Assembly (NCBI GenBank): GCA_051530055.1
Contig: CM121341.1
Span: forward strand, 8,432,001 to 8,496,000
Direction of reading: 5' to 3'
DNA length: 64,000 nucleotides
DNA from: Neoechinorhynchus agilis
Lineage: Eukaryota; Acanthocephala
The notes under the pieces were generated by a model. It saw nothing but the letters and a program-made list of their open reading frames with translations. It had not been told where the DNA came from and did no database searches. Positions 49,728 through 61,075 of this stretch are shown here, in pieces (position 1 is the stretch's first letter; each line of letters begins with the position of its first letter). Both the position numbers and the translations under genes were made by a program.

Positions 49728-49854
49728 CGCGAACTATTCGGAGTTAAAAAGTGCTGCTAATCTTCTTTTTTTCCGATTTAGATGATTGCACCGTTGGTTC
49801 CGGCTACCCGTTGACTATTCTGGGTTCTTATAGTTTAGTCAGTGGTATAAAAGA

Positions 49855-50838
49855 GTGATGGACTTTTCGAGTCACATTCCTGTGAAGAATCGAAGACTTT
49901 CTCGGTTGTTGGCTCCGACGATGCAATTGAGTGGTGGCCATGAATCTGAGATATACACGGCGCGATTCAGTCCTAATGGTTTTATATTAGCATCGGGGGG
50001 GCACGATCGCAAGATTCTCTTATGGAATGTTTACGGTGAGTGTGTCAATTGGGCCAGCCTTTTGGGCCATGGAGGAGCTATAATGCAGCTTGAATGGCGT
50101 TCGGATGGCACAGAATTGGTTAGTTGTGGAACTGATCGTCTTGCCTTTTTTTGGGACATGGGAACTTGTAGTCGGGTGAAGAAATGCAAAGGGCATCGAT
50201 CATACGTGAACGGTGTAACGTACAATCCATCGAACTGGTCGCTTGTATCAACTTGTTCGGATGACGGTACTATTCGGTTGTGGGATAAAAGACGTCGGGC
50301 TGAGATTGGTAACCTCACCTCGTCTTACCAAGTGCTATCCATTGCATACACGTCAGATGGAAAGGATCTTTGTAGCGGTGGAATTGATGAAGTCGTCAAA
50401 GTATGGGATCTTAGGAGAATGGAGCAACGGTTGACTCTAAGGGGCCACACGGACACTATTACTGGTATGGCAATGTCAACTGAATGCGACTTTTTGGCAA
50501 CTAATGCAATGGACAACACCGTTCGTGTTTGGGACGTACGGTCATTTGTTCCGGAAGGGCAGAATAGGTGCCTAGCCGTCCATACCGGACATAAACATAA
50601 TTTTGAGAAGAACTTACTTCGGGTGGCATGGTCCGCTGATGGGAAAAGAATTAGTGCAGGCAGCTCAGATAGAATTCTTTATGTTTGGTCACATGAAATG
50701 GCTCCTTCCGGTTCAAATCTCTTGTACAGGCTACCAGGCCACAGTGGATCTGTGAACGAAACACATTTCCATCCAATAGAATCGATCATTTTGTCATGTT
50801 CTAGCGATAAATCGCTATTTCTCGGCGAAATCGAATAA
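49855..50838 (+). CDS. SNRNP40: U5 snRNP 40-kDa protein, WD40 (SNRNP40/Prp8-binding)
   Basis: 327 residues in a single exon, against 357 in human. It is seven-bladed WD40 throughout, beginning at LLAPTMQLSGGHESEIY. Diagnostic blocks match human SNRNP40: ILLWNVYGEC, SDDGTIRLWD, SGGIDEVVKVWDLR, NAMDNTVRVWDVR, HNFEKNLLRVAWSADG, LPGHSGSVNE and SSDKSLFLGEI. It is a spliceosome component bound to PRP8 in the U5 snRNP. Two Met codons start the frame; either may be used. The shorter length reflects a reduced N-terminal extension. A TATA-like TATAAAA lies a few bases upstream, too close to be a usual core promoter. It looks complete and functional. Confidence 0.96.
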   Translation: MMDFSSHIPVKNRRLSRLLAPTMQLSGGHESEIYTARFSPNGFILASGGHDRKILLWNVYGECVNWASLLGHGGAIMQLEWRSDGTELVSCGTDRLAFFWDMGTCSRVKKCKGHRSYVNGVTYNPSNWSLVSTCSDDGTIRLWDKRRRAEIGNLTSSYQVLSIAYTSDGKDLCSGGIDEVVKVWDLRRMEQRLTLRGHTDTITGMAMSTECDFLATNAMDNTVRVWDVRSFVPEGQNRCLAVHTGHKHNFEKNLLRVAWSADGKRISAGSSDRILYVWSHEMAPSGSNLLYRLPGHSGSVNETHFHPIESIILSCSSDKSLFLGEIE

Positions 50839-50839
50839 A
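50834..50839 (+). terminator. AATAAA overlapping the SNRNP40 stop codon
   Basis: The polyadenylation hexamer AATAAA overlaps the TAA stop (50836-50838). If used, the 3' UTR would be extremely short. Other signals downstream may be used instead. Confidence 0.4.
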
Positions 50840-51539
50840 TTCACATAATGTCTACTTCTACGTTTTAGTGGAAATCATTCTTACCTGGAAAAGAACGGAA
50901 ACAGACGAAGTACGCTGTACACTTTTCATTCCAGTCCATTGCTCTTTTATCAATCAACCATTCAGTCAAATTCCTTTGTTTTGTCACCGGTACCTTTTGT
51001 CAGTTCATAAAACTTTTCCCTTCCGCTTCGTAACCTTCAAAAATTCTAATGCCTCTCAAAGGTCGCTCGGATCAAAATTTGTCAACATTAAGCAAAAAGA
51101 CGAACACATTAGTAGGAAACTGCTTTTCTCGTACTAAAAAGGGAGCTTTTAAAATCGCTAAAACAGATTTCAAATGAATCAATGCTTTGATTTAATTGGA
51201 AGGAAATCAAATAAAGATTGAGGTGCAAGGGCGAGACGGCTAAAATTACTAATTTTCGATCATCTGGTTTTACTTATTGAGCTCAGATCGGAGAAAAATC
51301 ATAACATATAGGCCAAATTCCCTGTTCTCTATTTTGATCCTAAATTAAGATCGATATTAAAAGTCGAGATATGAGTTGAACTTTCTTTTTTAATTATTTT
51401 ACAAATCAGAAGTTGAAACTGTTTGAAAGGAACGGAATGGCCTTCGAAAACGAGACAGGAAAAAACTCCAAAAATGGCCACAAGCAGTCGAATTAGTACT
51501 TAGTCTTCGTTGAGAGATGACTTACGATTCACTTAAAGG
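50840..51539. other. Spacer 3' of SNRNP40
   Basis: Nothing assignable; an 89-codon frame at 50868 has no family resemblance. Confidence 0.4.
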
Positions 51540-51800
51540 CCGACTCTTCGAGGTTTCCCAATCTTTGGCTAATATCGATCTCGTCCAAGGGGTCCGAAGC
51601 TTGAATGAACACCATCAGCAATCTGCGCGATAACGAAACCGTGAGGATGGAAGTCTCACTTAGGCTATCCACACAAATGCCGATGATGGCCGCTTCGCGA
51701 GACACACTGAGCTCGATGCTGTCATTAACAAGGCCTTCAACTCCGCCCGCGCTCTTAATATCCTCAAGCCCGGGCATCTATTCCGCTCGGAGGACAAGTA
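51540..51800 (+). mobile_element. Fragment of the 54-kb retrotransposon family (C-terminal region)
   Basis: The plus strand reads ETVRMEVSLRLSTQM and INKAFNSARALNILKPG in different frames, matching ETVKIKVSLRLGVSM and SRALNTVNASNILEP of the copy at 54050-56663. A short, diverged, frameshifted piece in the opposite orientation. Confidence 0.65.
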
Positions 51801-52807
51801 ACTGAATAGAATGACAATTTTTAGCTTGGTGGCAGGGAAAATGCTCAGCCTCGGATGCAAGACAAACCGTTCCTCATTTTATGTTTCAAAGTAAATCAGG
51901 TCACTGATTTCAGTTGGTATCGCAAACATTAAAAAGTTACTCATGCATCGAGATTCTCATCATCCTTTTGGGTGATGAAACAGACAATTTAAGCTGAGAT
52001 GTACAGGACAGAGCTGGTTTGCTTATCGTCATTAACGGCCAGTAGCGGTGTAGCTCAAACGTGGAGAAACGGAAAGATTATCGTTCACGGAATCGATATG
52101 GAGGAAACCCGATTATCAACATGAGTTTCCTCCCTTCAGCGGTCTATGTATCAGAGTCTAAGTGATTCAATCACTGCCGCCGTTGGTCTACGAGATAACC
52201 GACGAACTATGTTTTTGGTCAGTGACAATCGCGGGTTAATCTATAGATAGGCAAAACTGAACGGCATTGGCGTCAACGTACGACGAAACTCGTTCGCAAC
52301 TCACTGAATCGCAATGAACCACTCGGAGTACCACAGCGACGGAGAAAACTCTCGATGTGAGTTAGGTTTGTGACCAAGAACTCGGTGGATCTATCTATCG
52401 CGGAGGCACTACTTCTATCCCGGGCGGATGGAAGGGAATGATGCTTCCCACGGACACTGCGATAGATAATTCTGGACTCGAGCACGATAAACCCCTTAGA
52501 ACTGCTCAACAGACGGTATGAACTTTCAACACTTCAATGTCGCTACTTTAACACTCGAATCACATCTACATGCGCCTATGTAGATTGCTGAAGAAGTCGT
52601 AAGACGGTGTAAGGTCTTTTTTATCACTACAACAGCCCAAGCGTCCATTTTCGAACACTTGATCAATACTTCGACTGGAAAATAAAATACTATTCCACAA
52701 GATTATTGATGAGATATTCTAATTTCGACGTATATCTTTCGCCATTTTACGTAATCGAAGTTTGTTTAAAAATCGATATGTATTCCCGTTTCGAACAAAA
52801 ATCGTAT
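51801..52807. other. Spacer with a weak match to the 403-bp array unit
   Basis: 52151-52176 resembles the first bases of the 1-1560 array unit (GTGATTCAATCACT shared). GAGGAAAC at about 52091 and GTTTCCTC at about 52127 can form a hairpin. No box A/B or gene recognised. Confidence 0.35.
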
Positions 52808-53164
52808 TTATACATTATATTGGTTTTGTTGTCTAGTTTCGACGGGTACTAGCAATTCAGTTTTGGCCATAAAATCCATATCTGTAACAATTTGATTAGC
52901 TCTTTTTATGTGTTGCATCTGCACTATGAAGCGTTTATGAACAAATTGAAGATCTATTGTACTAACCGAGGTATTGTACTTTAAAGCGATTCCTTGGATA
53001 GTATCCGTTGAATTGATTTTGTGTTTCACGAACGTACAATCAGGGAATATCTCAGCATGACAGAGAGCCCCGTACTTTTTAGACGGTCGATTGATAAGAA
53101 GTGACCTGCGTTCCTGTAATTCTACTGCATCTTCATACCCGTGGTTGTTGTTGTTAAAGAACAT
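52808..53164 (-). CDS. LysM-domain protein, LYSMD1/2-like
   Basis: A 48-bp intron (52919-52966, GTTAGT...GTGCAG) lies inside the LysM domain. It keeps the frame, so unspliced reading gives a false 16-residue insert. Spliced, the domain reads HKINSTDTIQGIALKYNTS joined to MQHIKRANQI and ending in LLVPV, which fits the LysM pattern (D-T-L-x-x-L-A, I-K-x-x-N, L-x-I/V-P) of LYSMD proteins. The start chosen is the Met of MFFNNNN (53164), giving about 102 residues; an upstream in-frame Met at 53251 is possible. Animal LYSMD1/2 are about 200 residues, so the C-terminus is short or continues in an unseen exon. Function in animals is poorly defined. Confidence 0.75.
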   Translation of the reverse strand: MFFNNNNHGYEDAVELQERRSLLINRPSKKYGALCHAEIFPDCTFVKHKINSTDTIQGIALKYNTSVSTIDLQFVHKRFIVQMQHIKRANQIVTDMDFMAKTELLVPVETRQQNQYNV

Positions 53165-54049
53165 TGAACAAATAACAAGTGGAAATTTAGTATCAAAGAC
53201 GAAGAAAAGACTATTATCGCTTTGCCACAGACACGACGTATACACACCCAATGCGTTATGCGTACACTACGCAGCATCTATCCTTGCGATATGCCGTTCC
53301 CTTGGGGAAATTATAATCGATCTTTTTAAGAAAAAACCATAAGAATATCATTTTTCACAAAATCACGTGCATTTCTTTTCTTCTAATCGCTTTGTTTGAA
53401 TTACCGCCCTGTCCAATTATAGGCATGTCGTCATCACTTTCACAAATTCTTCCGTAGATTACACAACGTTCTTCTGGGTGAGGAAATATTTCACTCGTCA
53501 GTCATTGTGTGAAATATTTCGTCCTCTCTTTTAAAAGTTAAAATTGTTGCTAAAAGAGAACAACTTGCGATACGAAATATTCTAAAATAAATGATCAACA
53601 CCATCAACAATCCGGGGTAAAAATAAAAAAACTATGCGTTTTATCCGAGAAATCACCACTTGCAGAAAACCTACAAGCAAACTTTGGATAAACCCGACGA
53701 GGTTCGCAGAACGTCTTTAATACACTCTTTTTCGAGTTGAAAACTTCTAATGGACGATAAAGATGTTAATCCGCTTGGAACTTATAGATTGGAAAAGAAA
53801 ACAATTCTAATCTGTGAAGTGTTATTTAGAAGTCTTCAACCCGGCAAAGAACGTTTTATCAGACGTTCTGGACCTCTTCAGGCGAGAAAACTTACAGGCA
53901 AACTTAGGATGAACCCAACGAGCTATCAGCTTTAATAACATTCCACTATCATCATTCTTAGCTTAGATTACGGCGGAAGGCAATTAAAATATCTATTTAC
54001 TATTCCGATTTTAGGCAACGTGAGCACCATTTTTTCATGAAAAATAGCG
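53165..54049. other. Spacer with hairpin and small duplication
   Basis: 53480-53526 is an inverted repeat (AAATATTTCAC...GTGAAATATTT) related to the MITE-like element at 62452-62603. 53655-53705 and 53880-53930 are diverged direct repeats (AAAAC-TACA-GCAAACTT). Confidence 0.5.
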
Positions 54050-56663
54050 AATTTTGTCTTCTAAGAAGCTATCGATGAGACATTCATAACCTTCTCAAAC
54101 TGATGGTTGCTTGCTTTCAGCTTGATTTTAATAACACGTTGGATCATTCACGCCACTGCTCTGGATAACACAGCTGCCGTCCCGGTTTAACGTTCGAAAG
54201 GACGAATGCAGCGTTCTCTCGTTGAACAGCCAGATTAATGTTTTGTAGGAGGAATGCCCCTACTCTCGGATCGCCAGTGATTCCTCTCAATCTCTTAGAC
54301 AATTCTTAGACCAGGTCCTGCGCCGCGGTACCAAACGACCCGAGCGTCTCGACGCCAAATGGAACAAAATAATGATTTCGACTCAGCTCCCTGTATTTAA
54401 TCTTTTTACGTTCCTCAGCGGCGATATGGTGGCGAATTTTATGTTGCTGGCTGCGAATGGCGTCCCGGAGAAGGCATTTTCCTTCTCGCCACGGGAATAC
54501 TGTGACACCGTCCGATCTACGACGGCCATCGAATCGGCCAAGATTGATCGGCTCTAGGATGTTGGACGCATTCACAGTATTCAGGGCACGGCTAACAGAA
54601 TTGCGTTCACTTCGGCGTGTCGCCGACAGACGAGACCATGACGTCCCGATGGTTCTACGGTCCCTTCGGAACGGCAGCAAAGGGATGTGCACATCGATAC
54701 CCCAAGTCTCAGGGACACTTTGATCTTTACTGTCTCGTCGGAGAGTACCCACAGAAAGTGATTGGGAGAGCTTTGAGCCAAGCACCCGATTCTCTTGTAG
54801 AGACTGCCGCCAATCGATTTCGGTTCACCAGGTCACTGGAATCTGAAATTAAAGAGTTATGAATTCTCGCTACCAGGGGCGAGTCCAAACTGATTGTTTG
54901 CAACCATTGATGGAGACCTGCTCGCTGCCTGAATCTCCACACCAAAGATCAAGCTCCTCCACGAAATCTTCATCCAAAGTTTTAATTTTCGCCAAGCACG
55001 GATTTAACTATTTTGCGGCTTGCTTCATACGATCCCAAATAAGCTCGCAGCGAAATATCGGCTACTTTTCGGATACCCAAACCGCCGGACGACACAGGCA
55101 AGGATGCTTGATGCCTGGCCTCGTCCGACAGCTGAGTATTAAAAATTTTCTCGAGAGAGGCTTTCACCGTCTCGTCTAATTGTGCCAGCTCATCCATATG
55201 TCTAAAAAAGGTGCTGTGCGCAGCTCATACAACAATTTTGGAATGAAGAGGTTGTTCTTGATCAGAAACAGAGCTCCGTGTGAAGATAATTCATCAACCC
55301 GTTCGCACAGCACCGAAAGTTGCGGTTGAAGATTGGCAATCTCTGCTTCAATATTAGAACTAAAAATGCCACTTCCAAGAAGACACAACTCCTCTAGAGT
55401 GATCAATTCCACCCCGGGCCAGGTTTTGAAAATCTTTAACGATAGTTTGCCTTGGCGGTTCATCTTCCACGTTCATGACTAAAATCTCGCATTTCGGAGC
55501 ATTCAATTCAATGCCAATTTTCGCCGTCTTCTTCATCAGTGTCTCAGAATCCTGCAGTACAGCAGAGGGGCTACCTCCGAGCGTGGTATCGTCCATGTAC
55601 CAGCCGTTAAATCTGGACTGGAGAGAGTGCGCGACGGGATTGACTGCGAGTGAGAAGGTTATTGGGCCATAAAGAACTTCTTTGTTGAGCTCCTCTTTCT
55701 GACAACAAAACGCGGTAACTGAACAACAAGGAAGTTGAAGTCCCGTGGGCATTAGCGAAATGCTTCTGGTGCGTGATCTCTAACTACTTCGAGCAAATCT
55801 GCTCGGTGAACTACGTTGAATGCACCTATGAAATCACATTTCAATATCACGCACGGCTTTGAGTTTTCGGTGATGAACGTGCGGAGTGAGATATACAGCA
55901 GCCTAACTGAGTCGGGCGAAGCAGCATCCCGACTTTTTGCTCGATCCTTTTATTTTAAAATTTAGCTGTTAAGCGTCGCAGAGGTGTTCCAATTACAATG
56001 GGACGAATCCCCTCTTCCTTTTTTGCGAGGCCACACAAAGAGGCGCCGAAAAATTACTCAACTGCTTTCGGAATCAACTTTCGCCCTGCAAATTGGTCGA
56101 CTAGGCGTGCCAATGTATCTTCAAGGGAATGGACAGCGTCACCTACTGAAAAAGGAAGTAATGTCCTTTAGGTGTTGGGGCTTCAGCCCGTCAAGCCCGT
56201 GAGCCAATCCGTTAGCAAAAGAGGAGATTGCCATCCTCACTTCTGATTTCGATGATAAAACATAAGGGATCGTATCAAAGGACGAGGATTTCACGAAATA
56301 CTGCCGACCACCGTCACTCGGATGTTTGGAACGAAGAGTTCGTAAGGTTTCTTCATTATCTTTGGTGAGACTGTCCATTGATGATACTTCGAAGGAACGC
56401 ATCCATCAACCGACTGATTTGGGTTTCGGCGGTGGTCATGCTCCTGGGCATGTTCATAACGTAGCTCGCATGCTGTTAAAAGGCATTTAATAACATTTTC
56501 GTCAAAAGAACTTATTCGCACTTTTGTTTTTGTGTCAGGGATCCCTCAGGAACATCACCATAGGAAAACACTAGTCTAGGGAACGCAAAAAGACGCATCC
56601 ACGAAAACTCTGAGTTAGTCTCGATGCAGCCTGTCAATAGGAAAGTGAATATCTTTGCGGCCC
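54050..56663 (-). mobile_element. Non-LTR retrotransposon, long but frameshifted copy
   Basis: Reading on the minus strand: GLDGLKPQHLKD (about 56190), a GGIR-PIAIG-type region, GWYMDDTTLGGSPSA (RT palm with the YMDD box, about 55600), LPVSSGGLGIRKVADISLRAYLGS (about 55090), a Cys/His knuckle-like region (CCRSEGTVEPSGRHGLVCRR), and a C-terminal part with RRSDGVTVFPWREGKCLL and FVPFGVETLGSFG. The (R)xDG-T-x-x-PW...L-D-like segment recalls the restriction-like endonuclease of early-branching LINEs, though this is an inference. Several frameshifts break it. Related fragments occur at 19567-20517, 24120-24290 and 51540-51800, so the family has been active here repeatedly. Clade not assigned. Confidence 0.82.
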
Positions 56664-56847
56664 TTTGAATTTAAAACAAAGAGGAGAGAATATCTTTGTT
56701 ATTCTGAATTCACGAAAAGTCATTAAAAATATTGACTAGCTTAAATAAACACAATCTTCCATGAATAATTCGCGAAAAATTCGAACTGTTTTATGGTTTT
56801 ATTCTACGAATTGATGAAACCCGATGATCGACGTTCAATCGAGAGGT
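56664..56847. other. Spacer between retrotransposon and tRNA-like minihelix
   Basis: No feature recognised. Confidence 0.35.
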
Positions 56848-56889
56848 GCGTTGGCCGGGATTCGAACCCGGATCAATTGCTACCAACGC
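56848..56889 (-). tRNA. tRNA acceptor/T-arm minihelix (tRNA pseudogene lacking D and anticodon arms)
   Basis: On the minus strand GCGTTGG pairs with CCAACGC over 7 bp, and CCGGG-TTCGAAT-CCCGG forms a perfect T-arm with the TTCGAAT loop. Only 11 nt (TAGCAATTGAT) join them, where a normal tRNA has the D arm, anticodon arm and variable loop. A discriminator A follows at 56847. The 3' half resembles tRNA-Gly. It is either an internally deleted tRNA pseudogene or a retained minihelix. No T-run terminator lies close downstream. Confidence 0.6.
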
Positions 56890-57077
56890 CGAATAAGTTA
56901 TAAAGCTGTATTTTGCACAGTGAGAGATCGTTGTCAAGAATCGATCTGAAGTCAATGAGAAATTAAATTATCTGCGTTCTAGATCCGATAGGGCCGAAAC
57001 TGCGGCTGGTTTTTTATAAGTTTAACAATTCGATAAAATGTGTCGACATTGTTGAAATGGATTAGGTCCAAGGGAGG

Positions 57078-57086
57078 TATATAAAG
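57078..57086 (+). promoter_or_regulatory. TATA box-like TATATAAAG
   Basis: Lies about 50 bp before a small open frame at 57138. Strong match to a TATA box in sequence; function is inferred. Confidence 0.3.
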
Positions 57087-57137
57087 ACCAGCAACAAAAA
57101 AAACCCGGAAAACAGGGACAAATAGAGAGTACGATCG

Positions 57138-57293
57138 ATGAAGAGTCCTGGCATCAACAACGAATTAATCAGGCTACTAACCCAGTTCTCTCTAACTTCC
57201 GGTGTCCCGTTTGCTCCAGACTATACAGATCCAGAATCGGACCGTACCAGAATGATCATCTTTAGAGAACTGTCGTATTATGTCATCGGCTGA
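57138..57293 (+). CDS. Small 51-residue open frame after a TATA-like box
   Basis: Begins MKSPGINNELIRLL and ends ELSYYVIG before TGA. Amphipathic, no signal peptide, no family recognised. Supported only by the upstream TATA-like element and balanced codon content. It could be a first exon or chance. Confidence 0.2.
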   Translation: MKSPGINNELIRLLTQFSLTSGVPFAPDYTDPESDRTRMIIFRELSYYVIG

Positions 57294-58805
57294 CAGCAAC
57301 AAAACCAAAAATTAATTCTCGTAAAATTTTATGGGGCGTTTGTCCTTTTAAAAGTAAAACAATGCCTTCCCTTATACAATAGAAGTTTACTTAAAAGTCA
57401 TGTTTATTTGTTAATCAACAAAGAATAGGGCCAACGTACCTTTGGGTCCTCATAAACACTCGAGTTTTGAGTTGATCAAAGAATGCAATTGTTGATTTTG
57501 GAGTGGATTGCGGATTTGGTCGGTTGGGAATGTCCGGTCGAGGGATCTTAGCCACAAGAAAGCACTGCCTCAATGGACGTGTAATAGACGGGATGAAAAA
57601 TCGATAAATTTTTAGGGCTGGTGCTAAGCACTCTCCATGGTTGCGTCTTGTTAGCGAATCAATGGTTTCGCAAGTCAGACTTTAGTCAGTGGCATAGTAA
57701 TGTTCGTCGCAACCGATCCAAAAGATATATTTTTGGGGAGGAACGGGAGATATTTTTTTCTTTAATGACAAGTTTTATTTCAAGGAAAATACAAGCCATC
57801 AAAATGTGCACCTTAGATATCTAGTGAAACTTGTAAGCTTTAAGCGGATTTTTAATGTTTTAGCTTTGCAGCCTAAAAACGTTAGTTGTTGTTTTACAAT
57901 GAAACATCGATTATTTGTCGATAGGAGAGATAAATGAAATTAAGATTTTATTGGATATTTCGATCCACTATCTCGGATCTTCTTCAGCGCTTAACAAATA
58001 ACGATGAATTATCTTTTCAACGAAGCATCGATTATCCGAAACGTCGATTTTATCCGAAAAAGCCCTACTAATCAATTATTGTTGATAGATAAGAGAATCA
58101 GAAACTTTATAGCGAAAAGAAGGTAAGTGATTATTTTAAACACCAAAAGCTAAAAATATGTAATTCTTCCCCAAAATTCGGTTTTTTTAAAACCATTGGG
58201 TTTTCGGTTATCCGAACGGTGTCCGATCTTAATTAATTCAAAATAGTTTGAACCTGTGCAGAACGATATTGGATTTTTTCCAGACGAGATCAACTTGCTC
58301 ACTATTTATTGGAGCTAAATTGATTCATTTTTAATCTAAGATATTCGAATGGCTAACGAGCTTTTATGATAGACGGCTAGATATTTTATTGGTGAAAAAT
58401 CGGCATTGACTTTAAAAAGTTTCAATATTTCGAGCTCTGAGGACTCAGGTGACGATCACCTTAATCTTCCTTTTGAATAAAGTAAGAATGAAAGCTATCA
58501 AAAAATTTTATAATAAAAGAAGTAAAACCAGTAATGGATATTTTGTTCTTTAAAAGAATCTACGATTATATCATTTTATTAGGCACAAAGTTCAAGGCGA
58601 CTTGGTGTAAATGTGTCAGAAAGAAATTAGATAAAGACGATGCCGCTGATGGAATTGTGATAATGGAATCGTACCAACTTTTTAACATTCAGGATTTAAT
58701 TCTGCTTGCAAACATCAATGGAAAGTATTTTCACCAGTGAATCTTTAGTTAGCCCATAAAAAAAGTTGACTGATTATTAGTCTCAGAGTTCTACCAAAGT
58801 TTGGA
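57294..58805. other. Spacer, no recognised gene
   Basis: A 68-codon frame at 58534-58740 has no family resemblance. About 57940-57975 contains a run like those near transposon ends (ATCTTCTTCAG), but no element is defined. Confidence 0.35.
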
Positions 58806-61075
58806 TGAAAAGAAAGATGAAAGCCTTTATATTTTTGATTAATCGATATCCGGAATTTCGGTACATGACTTAATCTCCAAAATCAAAGCAGTGATCTCTG
58901 ATTGATTTTATTAAACGGACACTGATTGATATTTTCCTAATTGCCTTATAAATTTTCCTCAGCTGCCAGAAAGATGAAAGTCTTTATATTTTCGATTAAT
59001 CGATATCCGGAATTCCGGTACATGACTTAATCTCCCAAATCAAAGCAGTGATCTCTGATTGATTTTATTAAACGGACACATTGATATTTTCTTAATTGCC
59101 TTATAAATTTTCCTCAGCTGCCTGAAAGTTTATATTTGACTCTCCAATTTATTGAAGGTAAAAAGATTTAGCTAAAAAAAGTTTTTTTTTTTTGAAGATG
59201 AAAGTTTTATATTTTCGATTAATCGATATCCGGAATTCCGGTACATGACTTAATCTCCAAATCAAAGCAGTGATCTCTGATTGATTTTATTAAACGGACA
59301 CTGATTGATATTTTCCTAATTGCCTTATAAATTTTCCTCAGCTGCCAGAAAGATGAAAGTCTTTATATTTTCGATTAATCGATATCCGGAATTCCGGTAC
59401 ATGACTTAATCTCCCAAATCAAAGCAGTGATCTCTGATTGATTTTATTAAACGGACACTGATTGATATTTTCTTAATTGCCTTATAAATTTTCCTCAGCT
59501 GCCTGAAAGTTTATATTTGACTCTCCAATTTATTGAAGGTAAAAAGATTTAGGCTAAAAAAAAGTGGTTATATTTTCGATTAATCGATATCCCGAATTCC
59601 GGTACATGACTTAATCTCCCAAATCAAAGCAGTGATCTCTGATTGATTTTATTAAACGGACACTGATTGATATTTTCCTAATTGCCTTATAAATTTTCCT
59701 CAGCTGCCAGAAAGATGAAAGTCTTTATATTTTCGATTAATCGATATCCGGAATTCCGGTACATGACTTAATCTCCCAAATCAAAGCAGTGATCTCTGAT
59801 TGATTTTACTAAACGGACACTGATTGATATTTTCCTAATTGCCTTATAAATTTTCCTTAGCTGCCTGAAAGTTTATATTTGACTCTCCAATTTATTGAAG
59901 GTAAAAAGATTTAGGCTAAAAAACAAGTGGTTATATTTTCGATTAATCGATATCCCGAATTCCGGTACATGACTTAATCTCCCAAATCAAAGCAGTGATC
60001 TCTGATTGATTTTATTAAACGGACACATTGATATTTTCCTAATTGCCTTATAAATTTTCCTCAGCTGCCAGAAAGATGAAAGTCTTTATATTTTCGATTA
60101 ATCGATATCCGGAATTCCGGTACATGACTTAATCTCCCAAATCAAAGCAGTGATCTCTGATTGATTTTATTAAACGGACACATTAATATTTTCTTAATTG
60201 CCTTATAAATTTTCCTCAGCTGCCAGAAAGATGAAAGTCTTTATATTTTCGATTAATCGATATCCGGAATTCCGGTACATGACTTAATCTCCCAAATCAA
60301 AGCAGTGATCTCTGATTGATTTTATAAACGACACTGATTGATATTTTCTTAATTGCCTTATAAATTTTCCTTAGCTGCCTAAAAGTTTATATTTGACTCT
60401 CCAATTTATTGAAGGTAAAAAGATTTAGGCTAAAAAACAAGTGGTTATATTTTCGATTAATCGATATCCCGAATTCCGGTGCATGACTTAATCTCCCAAA
60501 TCGAAGCAGTGATCTCTGATTGATTTTATTAAACGGACACATTAATATTTTCTTAATTGCCTTATAAATTTTCCTCAGCTGCCAGAAAGATGAAAGTCTT
60601 TATATTTTCGATTAATCGATATCCGGAATTCCGGTACATGACTTAATCTCCCAAATTGAAGCAGTGATCTCTGATTGATTTTATTTAACGGACACTGACT
60701 GCTATTTTCCTAATTGCCTTATAAATGTTCCTTTGCTGCCTGAAACTTTATATTTGACTCCCCAATTTATTGAAGGTAAAAAGATTTAGGCTAAAAAACA
60801 AGCGGTTATATTTTCGATTAATCGATATCCCGAATTCCGGTACATGACTTAATCTCCCAAATCAAAGCAGTGATCTCTGATTTATTTTATTAAACGGACA
60901 CATTAATATTTTCTTAATTGCCTTATAAATTTTCCTCAGTTGCCAGAAAGATGAAAGTCTTTATATTTTCGATTAATCGATATCCCGAATTCCGGTGCAT
61001 GACTGAGTCTCCCAAATCAAAGCAGTGATCTCTGATTGATTTTATTAAACGGACACTGATTGCTATTTTCCTTAT
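58806..61075. repeat. Tandem array of alternating ~157-bp and ~204-bp units
   Basis: CGATTAATCGATATCC recurs at about 58993, 59216, 59372, 59577, 59737, 59940 and onward, with spacing that mostly alternates between about 157 and about 204 bp (223 at first). The long unit carries an extra segment with TTTATATTTGACTC and AAGGTAAAAAGATTTAGGC. Each unit includes the 12-bp palindrome CCGGAATTCCGG (or a CCCGAATTCCGG variant). No coding frame. Confidence 0.92.

Noticed and set aside
52016-52580. Possible 5.8S or other rRNA fragment (AACTCGGTGGATCTAT-like stretch)
   Set aside because: Only a short resemblance to the start of 5.8S rRNA; the rest does not align with any rRNA I know.
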